The notes beneath the pieces were generated by a model. That model did no database searches. It had not been told where the DNA came from and saw only the letters and a list, made by a program, of their open reading frames with translations. Both the position numbers and the translations under genes were made by a program. Positions 37,546 to 45,810 of a DNA stretch of 64,000 nucleotides are shown in pieces (the first letter of the stretch is position 1; each line of letters begins with the position of its first letter). The stretch is from Terrisporobacter vanillatitrophus (GTDB lineage Bacteria > Bacillota > Clostridia > Peptostreptococcales > Peptostreptococcaceae). Location of the stretch: contig NZ_CP154625.1 in NCBI RefSeq assembly GCF_051148895.1, forward strand, positions 2,728,001 through 2,792,000, given 5' to 3'.

Positions 37546-37574
37546 ATTATACAATAAGTTAAAAAATATGATAA
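37546..37574 (-). promoter_or_regulatory. Promoter of the response-regulator/kinase genes
   Basis: On the minus strand TTATCA (37569-37574) and TATAAT (37546-37551) are 17 bp apart. A TGAC-6-GTCA inverted repeat lies just upstream at 37587-37600. Confidence 0.65.
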
Positions 37575-37655
37575 GGTGGCTTAATGTGACATTCTAGTCA
37601 TAATAAATAAATTATGTTGAACTTATGAAGTTTTATAAATATCTTAGATTATTTA

Positions 37656-37684
37656 TTGAACTTCATATATAATAAAATTATAAT
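37656..37684 (+). promoter_or_regulatory. SigA promoter of the metallo-beta-lactamase-fold gene
   Basis: TTGAAC (37656-37661), a 17-bp spacer and TATAAT (37679-37684). Transcription should start near 37691, giving a leader of about 120 nt that contains the structured element at 37707-37780. Confidence 0.8.
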
Positions 37685-37706
37685 TTACATAATATATAAA
37701 AAATTT

Positions 37707-37780
37707 GCTTCACTTAAGCCACTACGTGGGCGCCATGAAATTTCAGGCAACGACCTTACTCAAGCTAATAGGTGGGAATT
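37707..37780 (+). ncRNA. GC-rich structured leader RNA of unrecognised class, candidate riboswitch
   Basis: Within the 5' leader of the next gene this stretch is far richer in G+C than its surroundings and folds into consecutive small stems: GCTT/AAGC (37707-37719), CCAC/GTGG (37719-37729), GCC/GGC enclosing TGAA/TTCA (37732-37748) and ACCT/AGGT (37753-37773). The last is followed by GGGAATTT. It matches none of the riboswitch classes I can recall in detail. The frame is open through it, but there is no ribosome binding site, so I read it as RNA rather than as an N-terminal extension. Confidence 0.5.
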
Positions 37781-37811
37781 TAAAATAATTAATTTAAGAA
37801 AGGATTTTAAT

Positions 37812-38495
37812 ATGAAAATAACATATATTCATCATAGTAGCTTTGTTGTGGAACTTAACAATTGCATATTACTTTTTGACTACTTTCAAGGAAATCTTCC
37901 AGAGTTTGATAAAAATAAAAAGTTGTATGTATTTTCTAGTCACTCTCATCACGACCATTTTAATAAAAGTGTTTTTAAACTGAACAAGATACATCCTGAC
38001 GTAACCTATATATTATCTAATGATATAAATGCTTCAAAATCTGAAAATATAAAACTTATAGGTGCAAATGAAAAATTATTAATTGATAATTTAAGAGTAG
38101 AAACTCTAGAGTCTAGTGACTTAGGTGTGGCCTTTACTGTGAAAGTTGAAAACAAAAGGATTTATCATGCTGGCGATTTAAACTGGTGGCATTGGGAAGG
38201 AGAAAATTCTCCTGAAGAAAATGCTTATGCCGAAAAATTGTTTAAAGATTCAGTAAATAAAATAAAAGGAAAAAGCATAGATATAGCCTTCCTACCTTTA
38301 GATTCTAGACAGGGTGATCAATATTATTTAGGTTTTGATTATTTTATGAGAAATACTAATACTAAAATAGCATTTCCAATGCATTTTTGGAGAACCTATT
38401 CTTTAGTTAAAATTTTTAAAGCTTCTAATCATGCTTTAAATTATAAAGATAAAATATTGGAAATAAATCATGATAATGAGGAATTTCAACTTTAA
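37812..38495 (+). CDS. Metallo-beta-lactamase-fold hydrolase (UlaG-like)
   Basis: This 227-aa protein is a compact metal-dependent hydrolase of the UlaG/YycJ-like part of the family: it starts with the characteristic MKITYIHHSSFVVEL, has the metal motif SSHSHHDHF (HxHxDH), a later HAGDLNWWHW and a terminal FPMHFW histidine. The substrate is unknown. AAAGGA lies before the ATG at 37812; the open frame runs 52 codons further up through a structured leader without a ribosome binding site, so I reject that start. It is monocistronic with a strong promoter. Confidence 0.9.
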   Translation: MKITYIHHSSFVVELNNCILLFDYFQGNLPEFDKNKKLYVFSSHSHHDHFNKSVFKLNKIHPDVTYILSNDINASKSENIKLIGANEKLLIDNLRVETLESSDLGVAFTVKVENKRIYHAGDLNWWHWEGENSPEENAYAEKLFKDSVNKIKGKSIDIAFLPLDSRQGDQYYLGFDYFMRNTNTKIAFPMHFWRTYSLVKIFKASNHALNYKDKILEINHDNEEFQL

Positions 38496-38513
38496 AATAT
38501 TAAGGTAAACAAC

Positions 38514-38546
38514 AAAAGGTCAACTTATGAAAGTTGACCTTCTTTA
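38514..38546. terminator. Bidirectional terminator between the MBL-fold gene and the PBP gene
   Basis: Eleven-bp perfect arms (38516-38526 with 38531-38541) and a 4-nt loop separate convergent genes; the PBP stop lies 6 bp on. Confidence 0.9.
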
Positions 38547-40562
38547 TTATTTATCTTCTAAAAGATAGCTTTTCATTATATTTTTTACTTTAGGTACTAA
38601 ATATTTTGATGTGGATTTGTCTTTCATGTTTTCCATAACCATGGATATGGCTAACTTAGAGTCTTCCAAGTCAACAGCAACAAACCAACTATTTTCATTT
38701 CCACTTTGATCTTCTTTAGTAGATTTTATTTCTGCTGTTCCTGTTTTACCTGCCAAATTAACTCCCTCTATTTTACATAAATGTCCACTTCCATTAGGGT
38801 CGTCTATAACCCCAGAAAAATCCTTTTGTAATTCTTTTAAATCTTCTTTTCTTATAGCTTCCTTATATACTTTTTCTTCCTTATTTTCGCTTATCACAAG
38901 TCTTGGCGTCATAATTTTTCCTTCATTTGCTAAAGCTGAATATGCCATAGTTACTTGCAGAGGAGTGGTTAAAACTTCTCCTTGTCCGTAACCTGTATCT
39001 CCCAATAAAATTTCATTTTCTATTGTACCACTGTTTGATATTTGAGATTTTGCCATAGGATATTCAAAATTCATATCTAATCCTAAACCAAATTTCTTTG
39101 CTCCTTCTATAAAATTCTCACTACCTATTTTAATAGCTTTATCTGCAAAATAAATATTGTCAGAGTTTACAATAGCATCATATAAATTTACAGAGCTTAT
39201 ATCTTTTACTCTAGTAACTTTATAATTTCCCCAGGAAGATGATTTTTGCCAATTTAGTCCTTCTATTTTCATTTTTTCATTTGGATTTATTATTTTATTT
39301 TCCAATCCTATAGATGCTGTTATAAGTTTCATAGTAGAACCTGGTGAGTATAAATTATTTGTTCTATTATCAAAGCATGCATTTTTATTTTCTTCCCACT
39401 CTTTTGCTATTTCTTTAGTTTTGTAAGTTACCATGGTGTTAGAGTCATAGGAAGGTGAGCTTACCATGGCTAATACTTCTCCACTAGTCGAATCCATTGC
39501 TATGGATGCTCCTTTTTCTTTATCCATTTGATCATATACTTCTTTTTGTAGTTTGGAGTCTATGGCTAGCTTTATATCTTCTCCATCACTGGCATTTGTC
39601 TTAGCTACTGTTACATTATTGCCTTCTCTTTCAATATATATATGAACTCCATCTGTAGCTTTTAATTTATCTTCATAAACTTGCTCTAATCCATTTTTAC
39701 CTATTTGACTACTACTTGTATAGTTTTTATCAGATTTTTTCTCCAACTCTTCTGCTGTTATACTACCTATATATCCTAACAAACTTCCAAAAGCCTCACC
39801 TTTTGCATAAACTCTAGATGTGACCTGTTGTATAGTTATTCCTTCTATTTTTGAAACTTTCTCCAACTTATCTTTTTCATATTCTGAAAGTTTTACAATA
39901 TTTATGGCATACTCTGGATTAGTATTACTTGCAATTTTATTTTCTATATATTCTTCACTTATATCAAGTATTTTAGCTAAATCCTTTATACTATCTTTTT
40001 TAAATACTTTACTGTCTATGTTTACATAATTTGCTTCTCCATTGTATGCTAATAAGTTTTCATCTCTATCTAGTATTTTACCTCTATTACCCTTAGTTAT
40101 TTTAACCTTTATCTTATCTCCTTTAACCATCTCAGGTAATATTAAGCTTTCATCCCAGCATATCTTATACTTGTTATCTTCTTTTTTCAGCTTAATTGTT
40201 GCATTATCATATTTTAATTTTCCTCCAATAGTATTCATAGAAACGCTAATAGGTATTTCTGATTTATTTTTAATCTCTCCCACATCTATTTTTATGTTAC
40301 TTACGTTCATAGCTGAATAAATTACTGAGTATTTTTTTATAAATTCTTCTTTCCCACCAAACTCTTCTTTTATGTAGTTTTTAGAATCTGTTGTTAAAGT
40401 TTCATATAATTCATCATAATTTTCTTCACTTAATAACTTGTTGTAATTCTTCACAGTATTTTTTATTTCATCCTTATTACTACAACCATTTAAGACAAAT
40501 ACTGCTATAATCATCATGATAATAAATACTAGTTTACTTAATTTCTTATTTCTAATCATCAT
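38547..40562 (-). CDS. Class B penicillin-binding protein, MecA-like lipoprotein
   Basis: This is a peptidoglycan D,D-transpeptidase of about 671 aa. A lipobox (VLNGC, Cys near residue 28) replaces the usual uncleaved anchor. An NTF2-like MecA_N domain (about 35-145), a PBP dimer domain, and a transpeptidase domain follow, with SPGSTMKL (SxxK, near 400), the SDN motif in VNSDNIYF and GKTGTAE (KTG, near 620). This is the layout of Enterococcus PBP5 and Staphylococcus PBP2a, low-affinity types in those hosts; beta-lactam affinity here is unknown. GGGGAG stands 7 nt before the ATG at 40562. It is monocistronic. Confidence 0.92.
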   Translation of the reverse strand: MMIRNKKLSKLVFIIMMIIAVFVLNGCSNKDEIKNTVKNYNKLLSEENYDELYETLTTDSKNYIKEEFGGKEEFIKKYSVIYSAMNVSNIKIDVGEIKNKSEIPISVSMNTIGGKLKYDNATIKLKKEDNKYKICWDESLILPEMVKGDKIKVKITKGNRGKILDRDENLLAYNGEANYVNIDSKVFKKDSIKDLAKILDISEEYIENKIASNTNPEYAINIVKLSEYEKDKLEKVSKIEGITIQQVTSRVYAKGEAFGSLLGYIGSITAEELEKKSDKNYTSSSQIGKNGLEQVYEDKLKATDGVHIYIEREGNNVTVAKTNASDGEDIKLAIDSKLQKEVYDQMDKEKGASIAMDSTSGEVLAMVSSPSYDSNTMVTYKTKEIAKEWEENKNACFDNRTNNLYSPGSTMKLITASIGLENKIINPNEKMKIEGLNWQKSSSWGNYKVTRVKDISSVNLYDAIVNSDNIYFADKAIKIGSENFIEGAKKFGLGLDMNFEYPMAKSQISNSGTIENEILLGDTGYGQGEVLTTPLQVTMAYSALANEGKIMTPRLVISENKEEKVYKEAIRKEDLKELQKDFSGVIDDPNGSGHLCKIEGVNLAGKTGTAEIKSTKEDQSGNENSWFVAVDLEDSKLAISMVMENMKDKSTSKYLVPKVKNIMKSYLLEDK

Positions 40563-40674
40563 CACCATTCTCCCCTCATAAATAATTTATTTTACCCTCT
40601 TATTATTTATTTTACTCTTTATTTATTAGACCTTTATATTTCACAAAAGGTTTTAATTTATTTATATTTTTAAA

Positions 40675-40703
40675 TTGCAACTATCTATACTGTATTATAT
40701 AAT
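40675..40703 (+). promoter_or_regulatory. SigA promoter of the HD-domain gene
   Basis: TTGCAA (40675-40680), 17-bp spacer, TATAAT (40698-40703); it starts a leader of about 28 nt. Confidence 0.8.
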
Positions 40704-40737
40704 AAGTTTTTATTAGAAATTTAAAGGAGGTATTAAT

Positions 40738-41727
40738 TTGAATTTAATTGGTATATATAGTAAGGATTTTCCTGTTTTCATAAAGGAATTAATAAATACA
40801 CCCGAATTTAAAAGACTTAGCAATGTGGGTATGAACTGTGGATGCGAATATACTAGCTTTCCTATATTCTCAAAAGGTAAAAATTATACTAGATATGAGC
40901 ATAGTATAGGTGTGGCGCTTATAATTTGGCACTTTACAAAGGATATAAAACAATCTATAGCGGGCCTTTTACACGATATTAGTTCTCCTGTATTTGCTCA
41001 TGTAATTGATTTTTTAAATGGAGATCATGAGACACAAGAATCTACAGAAGAAAAAACAGAAGAGATTATAGGAAACTCTAAAGAAATACAAAACATATTA
41101 AAAAAATATGATTTAAGCACTAAAGATGTTTATGACTATCATATGTATCCTATTGCAGATAACGACTCTCCTCTTCTTTCTGCAGACAGGTTAGAATATA
41201 CTTTAGGTAATGCTTTTTACTATGGTTTTAAATCTATGGAAGAAATAAAAGAAATGTACGATGACTTAGTAATAAGTATAAATGAATTTGGACAAAGCGA
41301 AATTTCATTTTCTACTTTAGATAAGGCTATGGAATTCACAGCTGTATCCATTGAAAATTCTAAAGTGTATACTTGTAATGCAGATAGATTTTCCATGCAA
41401 TACTTAGCTGATTTATTAAAATTGGCAGTAAACAAAAATGTTATAAGTATGAAGGACTTATACACTGTAGAGGATGAAGTTGTTGATAAATTACAGAAAT
41501 ATGAAGAGTTAAAATCTAAGTGGAATGATTTTATAAATTTTTCTCAAATATTTACTAGCAAAGAAAAGCCTGATGATGGATACTGGGTTAACATTCCTGC
41601 TAAAAAAAGATATATAAATCCTCAAGTAGTTTCTAAAGGAAGAGTTTCTAATTTATCTGAAAAGTTATCAAAAGAAATAGATGATTTCTTAAATGTTGAT
41701 TTTAATATTTGGTTAAGTGGAAAATAG
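40738..41727 (+). CDS. HD-domain phosphohydrolase, TTG start
   Basis: The 329-aa protein has the HD metal motif in order: TRYEHSIGVALIIWHF (first His), then GLLHDISSPVFAHVID (His-Asp) and SADRLEYTLGNAFYYG (late Asp), as in small dNTPase-like or nucleotidase HD proteins. The substrate is not known. Translation must start at the TTG at 40738: AAAGGAGG lies exactly 7 nt upstream and no ATG or GTG is available near. A strong promoter is only about 35 nt upstream. No partner genes are evident. Confidence 0.88.
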   Translation: MNLIGIYSKDFPVFIKELINTPEFKRLSNVGMNCGCEYTSFPIFSKGKNYTRYEHSIGVALIIWHFTKDIKQSIAGLLHDISSPVFAHVIDFLNGDHETQESTEEKTEEIIGNSKEIQNILKKYDLSTKDVYDYHMYPIADNDSPLLSADRLEYTLGNAFYYGFKSMEEIKEMYDDLVISINEFGQSEISFSTLDKAMEFTAVSIENSKVYTCNADRFSMQYLADLLKLAVNKNVISMKDLYTVEDEVVDKLQKYEELKSKWNDFINFSQIFTSKEKPDDGYWVNIPAKKRYINPQVVSKGRVSNLSEKLSKEIDDFLNVDFNIWLSGK

Positions 41728-41783
41728 AATTTTAAAAGGTGGTATTAGTTTTGAATATACCGCCTTTTAACTTTCACAAAATT

Positions 41784-42392
41784 TTAATTAGAATATTCTT
41801 CTACAACTACCATTCCCCCTTTATCTTCATATCCTGTATTCCATAGTTCTTTAAATGAAATCCAGTTATGATCCCCATAAGTAGCTATTTTTATTAATAA
41901 GTCATTGTCAATTTTTTCATATCCAACAATTAAAAACCAATGCCATACAAGTTCCCTTAACTTTGAATTTTTATGTTTTAATAAAAGAAATGGTATTGGT
42001 ATCTCTTTATTTATCTGATTTATAATTACTTTTTCTCCATCCAGCAATGAGTTATCTCCAGAAAAAGCTGTCATCTTTATCTCTTTATCATCAACATCTT
42101 CTAGATATTTTCCAAACCCATCTATATATAATTGTAAAGTATTAATTCCTGTCATTCTTGGTCGAAGATAAGGTTTCATAATACGGGAGAATTTTATATA
42201 ATCTGCTTTTGTTAAAGAGCTTACATCAAATGGATATAAATGCTCACTATTTTTAAGTATATTCAAATAAACACATAAATCACAAGCTGTAACTGCGGCG
42301 CAACCTCCCAATCTCATCATAGGATCTATAAACCAATTTTGATTTCCACCATAATGATCTTCTATATTAAAATATGTTAATTCTTTTTTCAT
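41784..42392 (-). CDS. Papain-like (C39/BtrH-type) cysteine peptidase-fold protein
   Basis: I cannot name a substrate. The 202-aa protein has features of a papain-like fold: MRLGGCAAVTACD near the N-terminus (candidate nucleophile Cys), VWHWFLIVGYE in the C-terminal half (candidate His) and ATYGDHNWISFKEL (candidate Asn/Asp). There is no signal peptide. The open frame is 16 codons longer, but AAAGGAA precedes the ATG at 42392. It stands alone between the HD gene and the AICAR transformylase. Similar short proteins in Clostridia are annotated only as hypothetical or C39-like. Confidence 0.75.
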   Translation of the reverse strand: MKKELTYFNIEDHYGGNQNWFIDPMMRLGGCAAVTACDLCVYLNILKNSEHLYPFDVSSLTKADYIKFSRIMKPYLRPRMTGINTLQLYIDGFGKYLEDVDDKEIKMTAFSGDNSLLDGEKVIINQINKEIPIPFLLLKHKNSKLRELVWHWFLIVGYEKIDNDLLIKIATYGDHNWISFKELWNTGYEDKGGMVVVEEYSN

Positions 42393-42508
42393 AGTTAGTA
42401 TTTCCTTTCTAATATCATGCTCTTTAATACATATTAACACCTTTAATATTATAATTAAACTAAAAAAATATATATACTTAAACTCCTACATATTTATAGA
42501 ATGTAATT

Positions 42509-42558
42509 AAAAAAATCCTTAAAGGTTGTCAAATTGCCAACTTTTAAGGATTTTTTTA
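42509..42558 (-). terminator. Intrinsic terminator of the AICAR transformylase gene
   Basis: Long arms (42512-42528 with 42537-42554, one bulge) have a U-tail on the minus strand. The hairpin lies 5 bp after the stop. Confidence 0.9.
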
Positions 42559-42562
42559 TATT

Positions 42563-43741
42563 TTAATGATGAAATAATCTAATTCCCGTAAACACCATGA
42601 TCATATTGTATTTATTACAACACTTTATAACAAGATCATCTCTTAGTGATCCTCCTGGTTGTGCTATATATTTAACTCCACTTTTGTATGCTCTTTCAAT
42701 ATTATCTGAAAAAGGGAAAAATGCATCTGAACCTAAAGTTACATTTTCATTTTTTGAAATCCATATTCTTTTTTCTTCTCTAGTAAATACTTTTGGCTTT
42801 GTTTTAAATATGTTTTGCCATTTTCCTTCGGCAAGAACATCCTCATACTCATCACCAATATATACATCTATTGCGTTGTCTCTTTCTGCGCGACTAAGTG
42901 TGTCAATAAACTCCAGATCAAAAACTTGTGATGATTGACGAAGATACCAATTATCAGCTTTTCGTCCTGACAATCTTGTACAATGAACTCTTGACTGTTG
43001 GCCAGCTCCAACACCTATAGTTTGACCATTTTTTACATAGCAAACGGAATTAGACTGTGTATATTTAAGTGTAATAAGAGCTATTTTCATATCCATAATT
43101 GCTGACTTTGAAATTTGATTATTTTTAGTTACAACATTTGATAAAAGATCATCATTAACATTAAGTTCATTTCTACCTTGTTCAAAAGTAATTCCATATA
43201 CTTGCTTTTTCTCAATAGAGTTTGGAACATAAGATGAATCTATTTGTATAATATTATATTTACCCTTCTTTTTACTTTTAAGTATTTCTAACGCTTCTTT
43301 AGAATAAGCTGGTGCTATAACTCCATCTGAAACTTCTCTTTGGATAATCCTAGCAGTTTGAATATCACACTCATCTGACAATGCAATAAAATCACCATAA
43401 GATGACATTCTATCAGCTCCTCTGGCTCTAGCATAAGCACTGGCAAGTGGTGATAGTTCTCCCAAATCATCTACCCAATATATTTTAGCAAGTGTTGCAT
43501 CTAGTGGTAGTCCAACTGCTGCACCAGCTGGTGACACATGTTTAAAAGAAGTGGCAGCAGGAAGTCCTGTAGCTTCTTTTAGTTCTTTAACTAACTGCCA
43601 ACCATTAAGAGCATCAAGAAAGTTTATATACCCTGGGTTTCCATTTAATACAGTAACAGGTAAATCATTGTTTTCTTCTATAAATATTCTTGCTGGTTTT
43701 TGATTTGGATTACATCCATATTTTAGTGATATTTCTTTCAT
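42563..43741 (-). CDS. Stand-alone AICAR formyltransferase (PurH C-terminal domain homologue)
   Basis: The enzyme formylates AICAR with 10-formyl-THF in purine synthesis. It corresponds only to the AICAR transformylase part of PurH; the IMP cyclohydrolase domain that normally makes up the first ~200 residues is absent, and the ORF starts cleanly at MKEISLKYGCNPNQKPA with AGGGAGG upstream. Motifs FKHVSPAGAAVG (with the catalytic-type Lys-His), YTQSNSVCY and QPGGSLRDD are intact. Such 392-aa forms occur in several Clostridia. The ZTP riboswitch upstream, which senses the formyl-folate-starvation signal ZMP/ZTP made from AICAR, fits this enzyme exactly. Confidence 0.93.
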   Translation of the reverse strand: MKEISLKYGCNPNQKPARIFIEENNDLPVTVLNGNPGYINFLDALNGWQLVKELKEATGLPAATSFKHVSPAGAAVGLPLDATLAKIYWVDDLGELSPLASAYARARGADRMSSYGDFIALSDECDIQTARIIQREVSDGVIAPAYSKEALEILKSKKKGKYNIIQIDSSYVPNSIEKKQVYGITFEQGRNELNVNDDLLSNVVTKNNQISKSAIMDMKIALITLKYTQSNSVCYVKNGQTIGVGAGQQSRVHCTRLSGRKADNWYLRQSSQVFDLEFIDTLSRAERDNAIDVYIGDEYEDVLAEGKWQNIFKTKPKVFTREEKRIWISKNENVTLGSDAFFPFSDNIERAYKSGVKYIAQPGGSLRDDLVIKCCNKYNMIMVFTGIRLFHH

Positions 43742-43791
43742 AGTAATACCTCCCTATATTTTACTTGCATCCATAGTAAGTTTTATTGCAT

Positions 43792-43906
43792 AAAAAACGC
43801 CTGGACGCATTTATATAATGCTGCCCAGACGGTCGACTAATCTTTATTAATACACTCCCTGTAGGTAATCCTACTCAGGTAACACCTGTTTCCGTCAGTT
43901 GTGTAT
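43792..43906 (-). promoter_or_regulatory. ZTP (pfl) riboswitch with overlapping terminator
   Basis: The minus strand carries the pfl/ZTP core: outer stem TACAC (43901-43905) pairing GTGTA, ACTGACGG, the AGGGAG block and, after a linker, CGACCGTCTGGGCA (43821-43834), the signature 3' motif. The pseudoknot pair GACGG/CCGTC is kept. The 3' part CGTCTGG (43825-43831) is also one arm of a terminator with CCAGGCG (43798-43804), an inner GCATT/AATGC stem and a U-run, so ligand binding should prevent termination. It fills the gap between the glycosyltransferase and the formyltransferase genes. Confidence 0.92.
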
Positions 43907-43973
43907 CTATTAATAATGATAGTTGAAATATTTTTATACTGCAATATAAAATATTAATTCTATTTATAAATTA

Positions 43974-44621
43974 CTATATTTGATTTTCTTTGATATTATA
44001 AATAGCGGGTTTATGAAGTATTATGTATCTTTCAATAATATTCATTACTTCGTATATCCATTTTAGCTCATTAGTTTTTTCTTCATTTTCTAATATCATT
44101 CTTTTAATTAAATCTGTTTTATACAATTTGCCCCAAATAACATTTTTTACTCTTTTATTTGCTTTTAATTCTTCCATTAGACATTTATTATCTAGTATTA
44201 ATCCTTCACCATCTTCTTCACTATATTTATCATCATATAATAATTTATCAAAGTATACATCATATGAATCTACTTGTATTGCATCTGATTTATATTTTTC
44301 TTGATTTTCTACCATAAGGCTTATCATGTTTTTGTCTAACCAGCTATCCTTACTATCAACATATAATATATATTTACCTGTGGCACATTCTGTTGCATAA
44401 TTAATTGCCTCACAAAGTTTACCACCTTCCATATTAAGCAATTGAATTGTTTTATCAAATCGGACATAACCCCTAGCAATTTGCTTTGAATTATCAGTAC
44501 TACCATTGTCAACTAGGATTATTTCCATATTTGTATATGTTTGATTTCTAATACTGTCTAAACACCTATTCAAATTTTTTTGTGCATTATAAATTGGCAC
44601 TATCACACTAACCTTGTACAT
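43974..44621 (-). CDS. Family 2 glycosyltransferase (short)
   Basis: The product (215 aa) is a GT-A fold family 2 enzyme: VSVIVPIYNAQKNLNRCLDS, then YTNMEIILVDNGSTDNSK and a DxD-type site in YILYVDSKDSW. It is shorter than most GT2 enzymes, ending soon after the catalytic region. It has no membrane helices. Acceptor and sugar are unknown. The ATG at 44621 has GGGGGGAG at good spacing; the frame goes five codons higher. No glycan cluster is nearby. Confidence 0.88.
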   Translation of the reverse strand: MYKVSVIVPIYNAQKNLNRCLDSIRNQTYTNMEIILVDNGSTDNSKQIARGYVRFDKTIQLLNMEGGKLCEAINYATECATGKYILYVDSKDSWLDKNMISLMVENQEKYKSDAIQVDSYDVYFDKLLYDDKYSEEDGEGLILDNKCLMEELKANKRVKNVIWGKLYKTDLIKRMILENEEKTNELKWIYEVMNIIERYIILHKPAIYNIKENQI

Positions 44622-44722
44622 ATTCTCTCCCCCCATAGATTAACTTGTACATTTTTCCTTTGTTACTTATTAAAAATATTAACTCCCCATAATTAATATT
44701 TTTAATCCTCTCATATAATAAA

Positions 44723-44749
44723 ACTATCTATAGATAGTGTCATATTATA
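44723..44749 (-). promoter_or_regulatory. Perfect 16-bp palindrome across the likely start site of the glycosyltransferase gene
   Basis: ACTATCTA/TAGATAGT (44723-44738) begins 6 bp after a consensus TATAAT (44744-44749, minus strand). This is a plausible repressor operator. Otherwise the 335-bp gap 44622-44956 holds only a weak terminator-like hairpin near 44906-44926. Confidence 0.5.
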
Positions 44750-44905
44750 CAAAAGTATTATTTTTGCTTATCATATGTAAATTTATCTTATTATCTACTT
44801 ATAATAAATTCTTTATTTTTCTTTACATCCCTTGTTATTTTAATTATATTTTTCCTCTGAAATTCTTCATAAAGTGATAAATTATCTGTATGCACAAAAT
44901 AAAGA

Positions 44906-44926
44906 GATAGATTAATTTTATCTATC
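44906..44926 (-). terminator. Weak terminator-like hairpin after dapF
   Basis: Seven-bp arms (44906-44912 with 44920-44926) are followed by a U-rich but interrupted tail on the minus strand, about 30 bp after the dapF stop at the end of the lysine operon. Confidence 0.5.
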
Positions 44927-44956
44927 CCTAAGTTATAGCTGCTTTTTCTATTCTAA

Positions 44957-45793
44957 TTAACCACAATAATTATACTCTCCTTTACATATAAGCTCTGCAG
45001 GGCCTGTCATATATATTTCTCCTTCTTTATCTTCTATAATAAGCTTTCCACCTTTTACTTTTACATTTATCTTTTTACTACAATTATGAATAATTGAACT
45101 TATTATAGCAGATGCAGCCGCTCCTGTTCCACAAGCAAGAGTAATACCTACTCCTTTTTCCCAAGTTAAGACTTCAATATTTTCTTCATCTATAACCTTA
45201 CAGAAATTCACATTTGTTTTCATAGGAAAGATTTCATTATTTTCTATTTTTGGGCCTATTCTTTCAAAATCCATATCATTAAAATCTTCTACAAATAATA
45301 CAGTATGGATAGTTCCTATGACTACTGAACTAATTTTAAATGTCTCATTATCTACAGTAATTTCCTTATTAATATAGCACTTATCTTCAGTATTTTTTGG
45401 CATCTCCTTAGCTGAAAATGATGGTTTACCTAAATTAACCTTGGCGAAGTTTACTTTATTATCTTCTACAACAACTTCTACCTTCATAATTCCAGCTAAA
45501 GTTTCAACATCAAACTTAGTATTATTTACAATATTATTTTCATATACAAATTTTGAAAAACATCTTATTCCATTGCCACACATAGTAGCTATACTTCCAT
45601 CTGAATTGTAAAAACACATTTTTACATCTGCTACAGATGATTTCTCAACTACTATCATTCCATCAGCACCAATTCCAAAGTGTCTATTACAAGCTTTCTT
45701 TGCTAATTCATTATAATTTATAGTATTTAAATCACTACCTCTAAATATTATAAAATCATTTCCTGTACCTTGAAGTTTTTGAAATTGAATCAT
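44957..45793 (-). CDS. dapF: Diaminopimelate epimerase
   Basis: DapF interconverts LL- and meso-diaminopimelate. The two catalytic cysteines lie in the mirrored motifs MCGNGIRCF (near residue 75) and ALACGTGAAAS-like TLACGTGAAAS (near 217); the N-terminal FQKLQGTGNDFI is typical. The 278-aa length is normal. GGAGGTGA precedes the ATG. It is the last gene of the lysine operon, 17 bp after the aminotransferase. Confidence 0.97.
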   Translation of the reverse strand: MIQFQKLQGTGNDFIIFRGSDLNTINYNELAKKACNRHFGIGADGMIVVEKSSVADVKMCFYNSDGSIATMCGNGIRCFSKFVYENNIVNNTKFDVETLAGIMKVEVVVEDNKVNFAKVNLGKPSFSAKEMPKNTEDKCYINKEITVDNETFKISSVVIGTIHTVLFVEDFNDMDFERIGPKIENNEIFPMKTNVNFCKVIDEENIEVLTWEKGVGITLACGTGAAASAIISSIIHNCSKKINVKVKGGKLIIEDKEGEIYMTGPAELICKGEYNYCG

Positions 45794-45810
45794 TATTTCA
45801 CCTCCATTAA

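Noticed and set aside
37656..37811. A 52-codon N-terminal extension of the MBL-fold protein
   Set aside because: It starts on the -35 box, has no ribosome binding site, and passes through the GC-rich structured leader; the ATG at 37812 has a Shine-Dalgarno and the normal family start.
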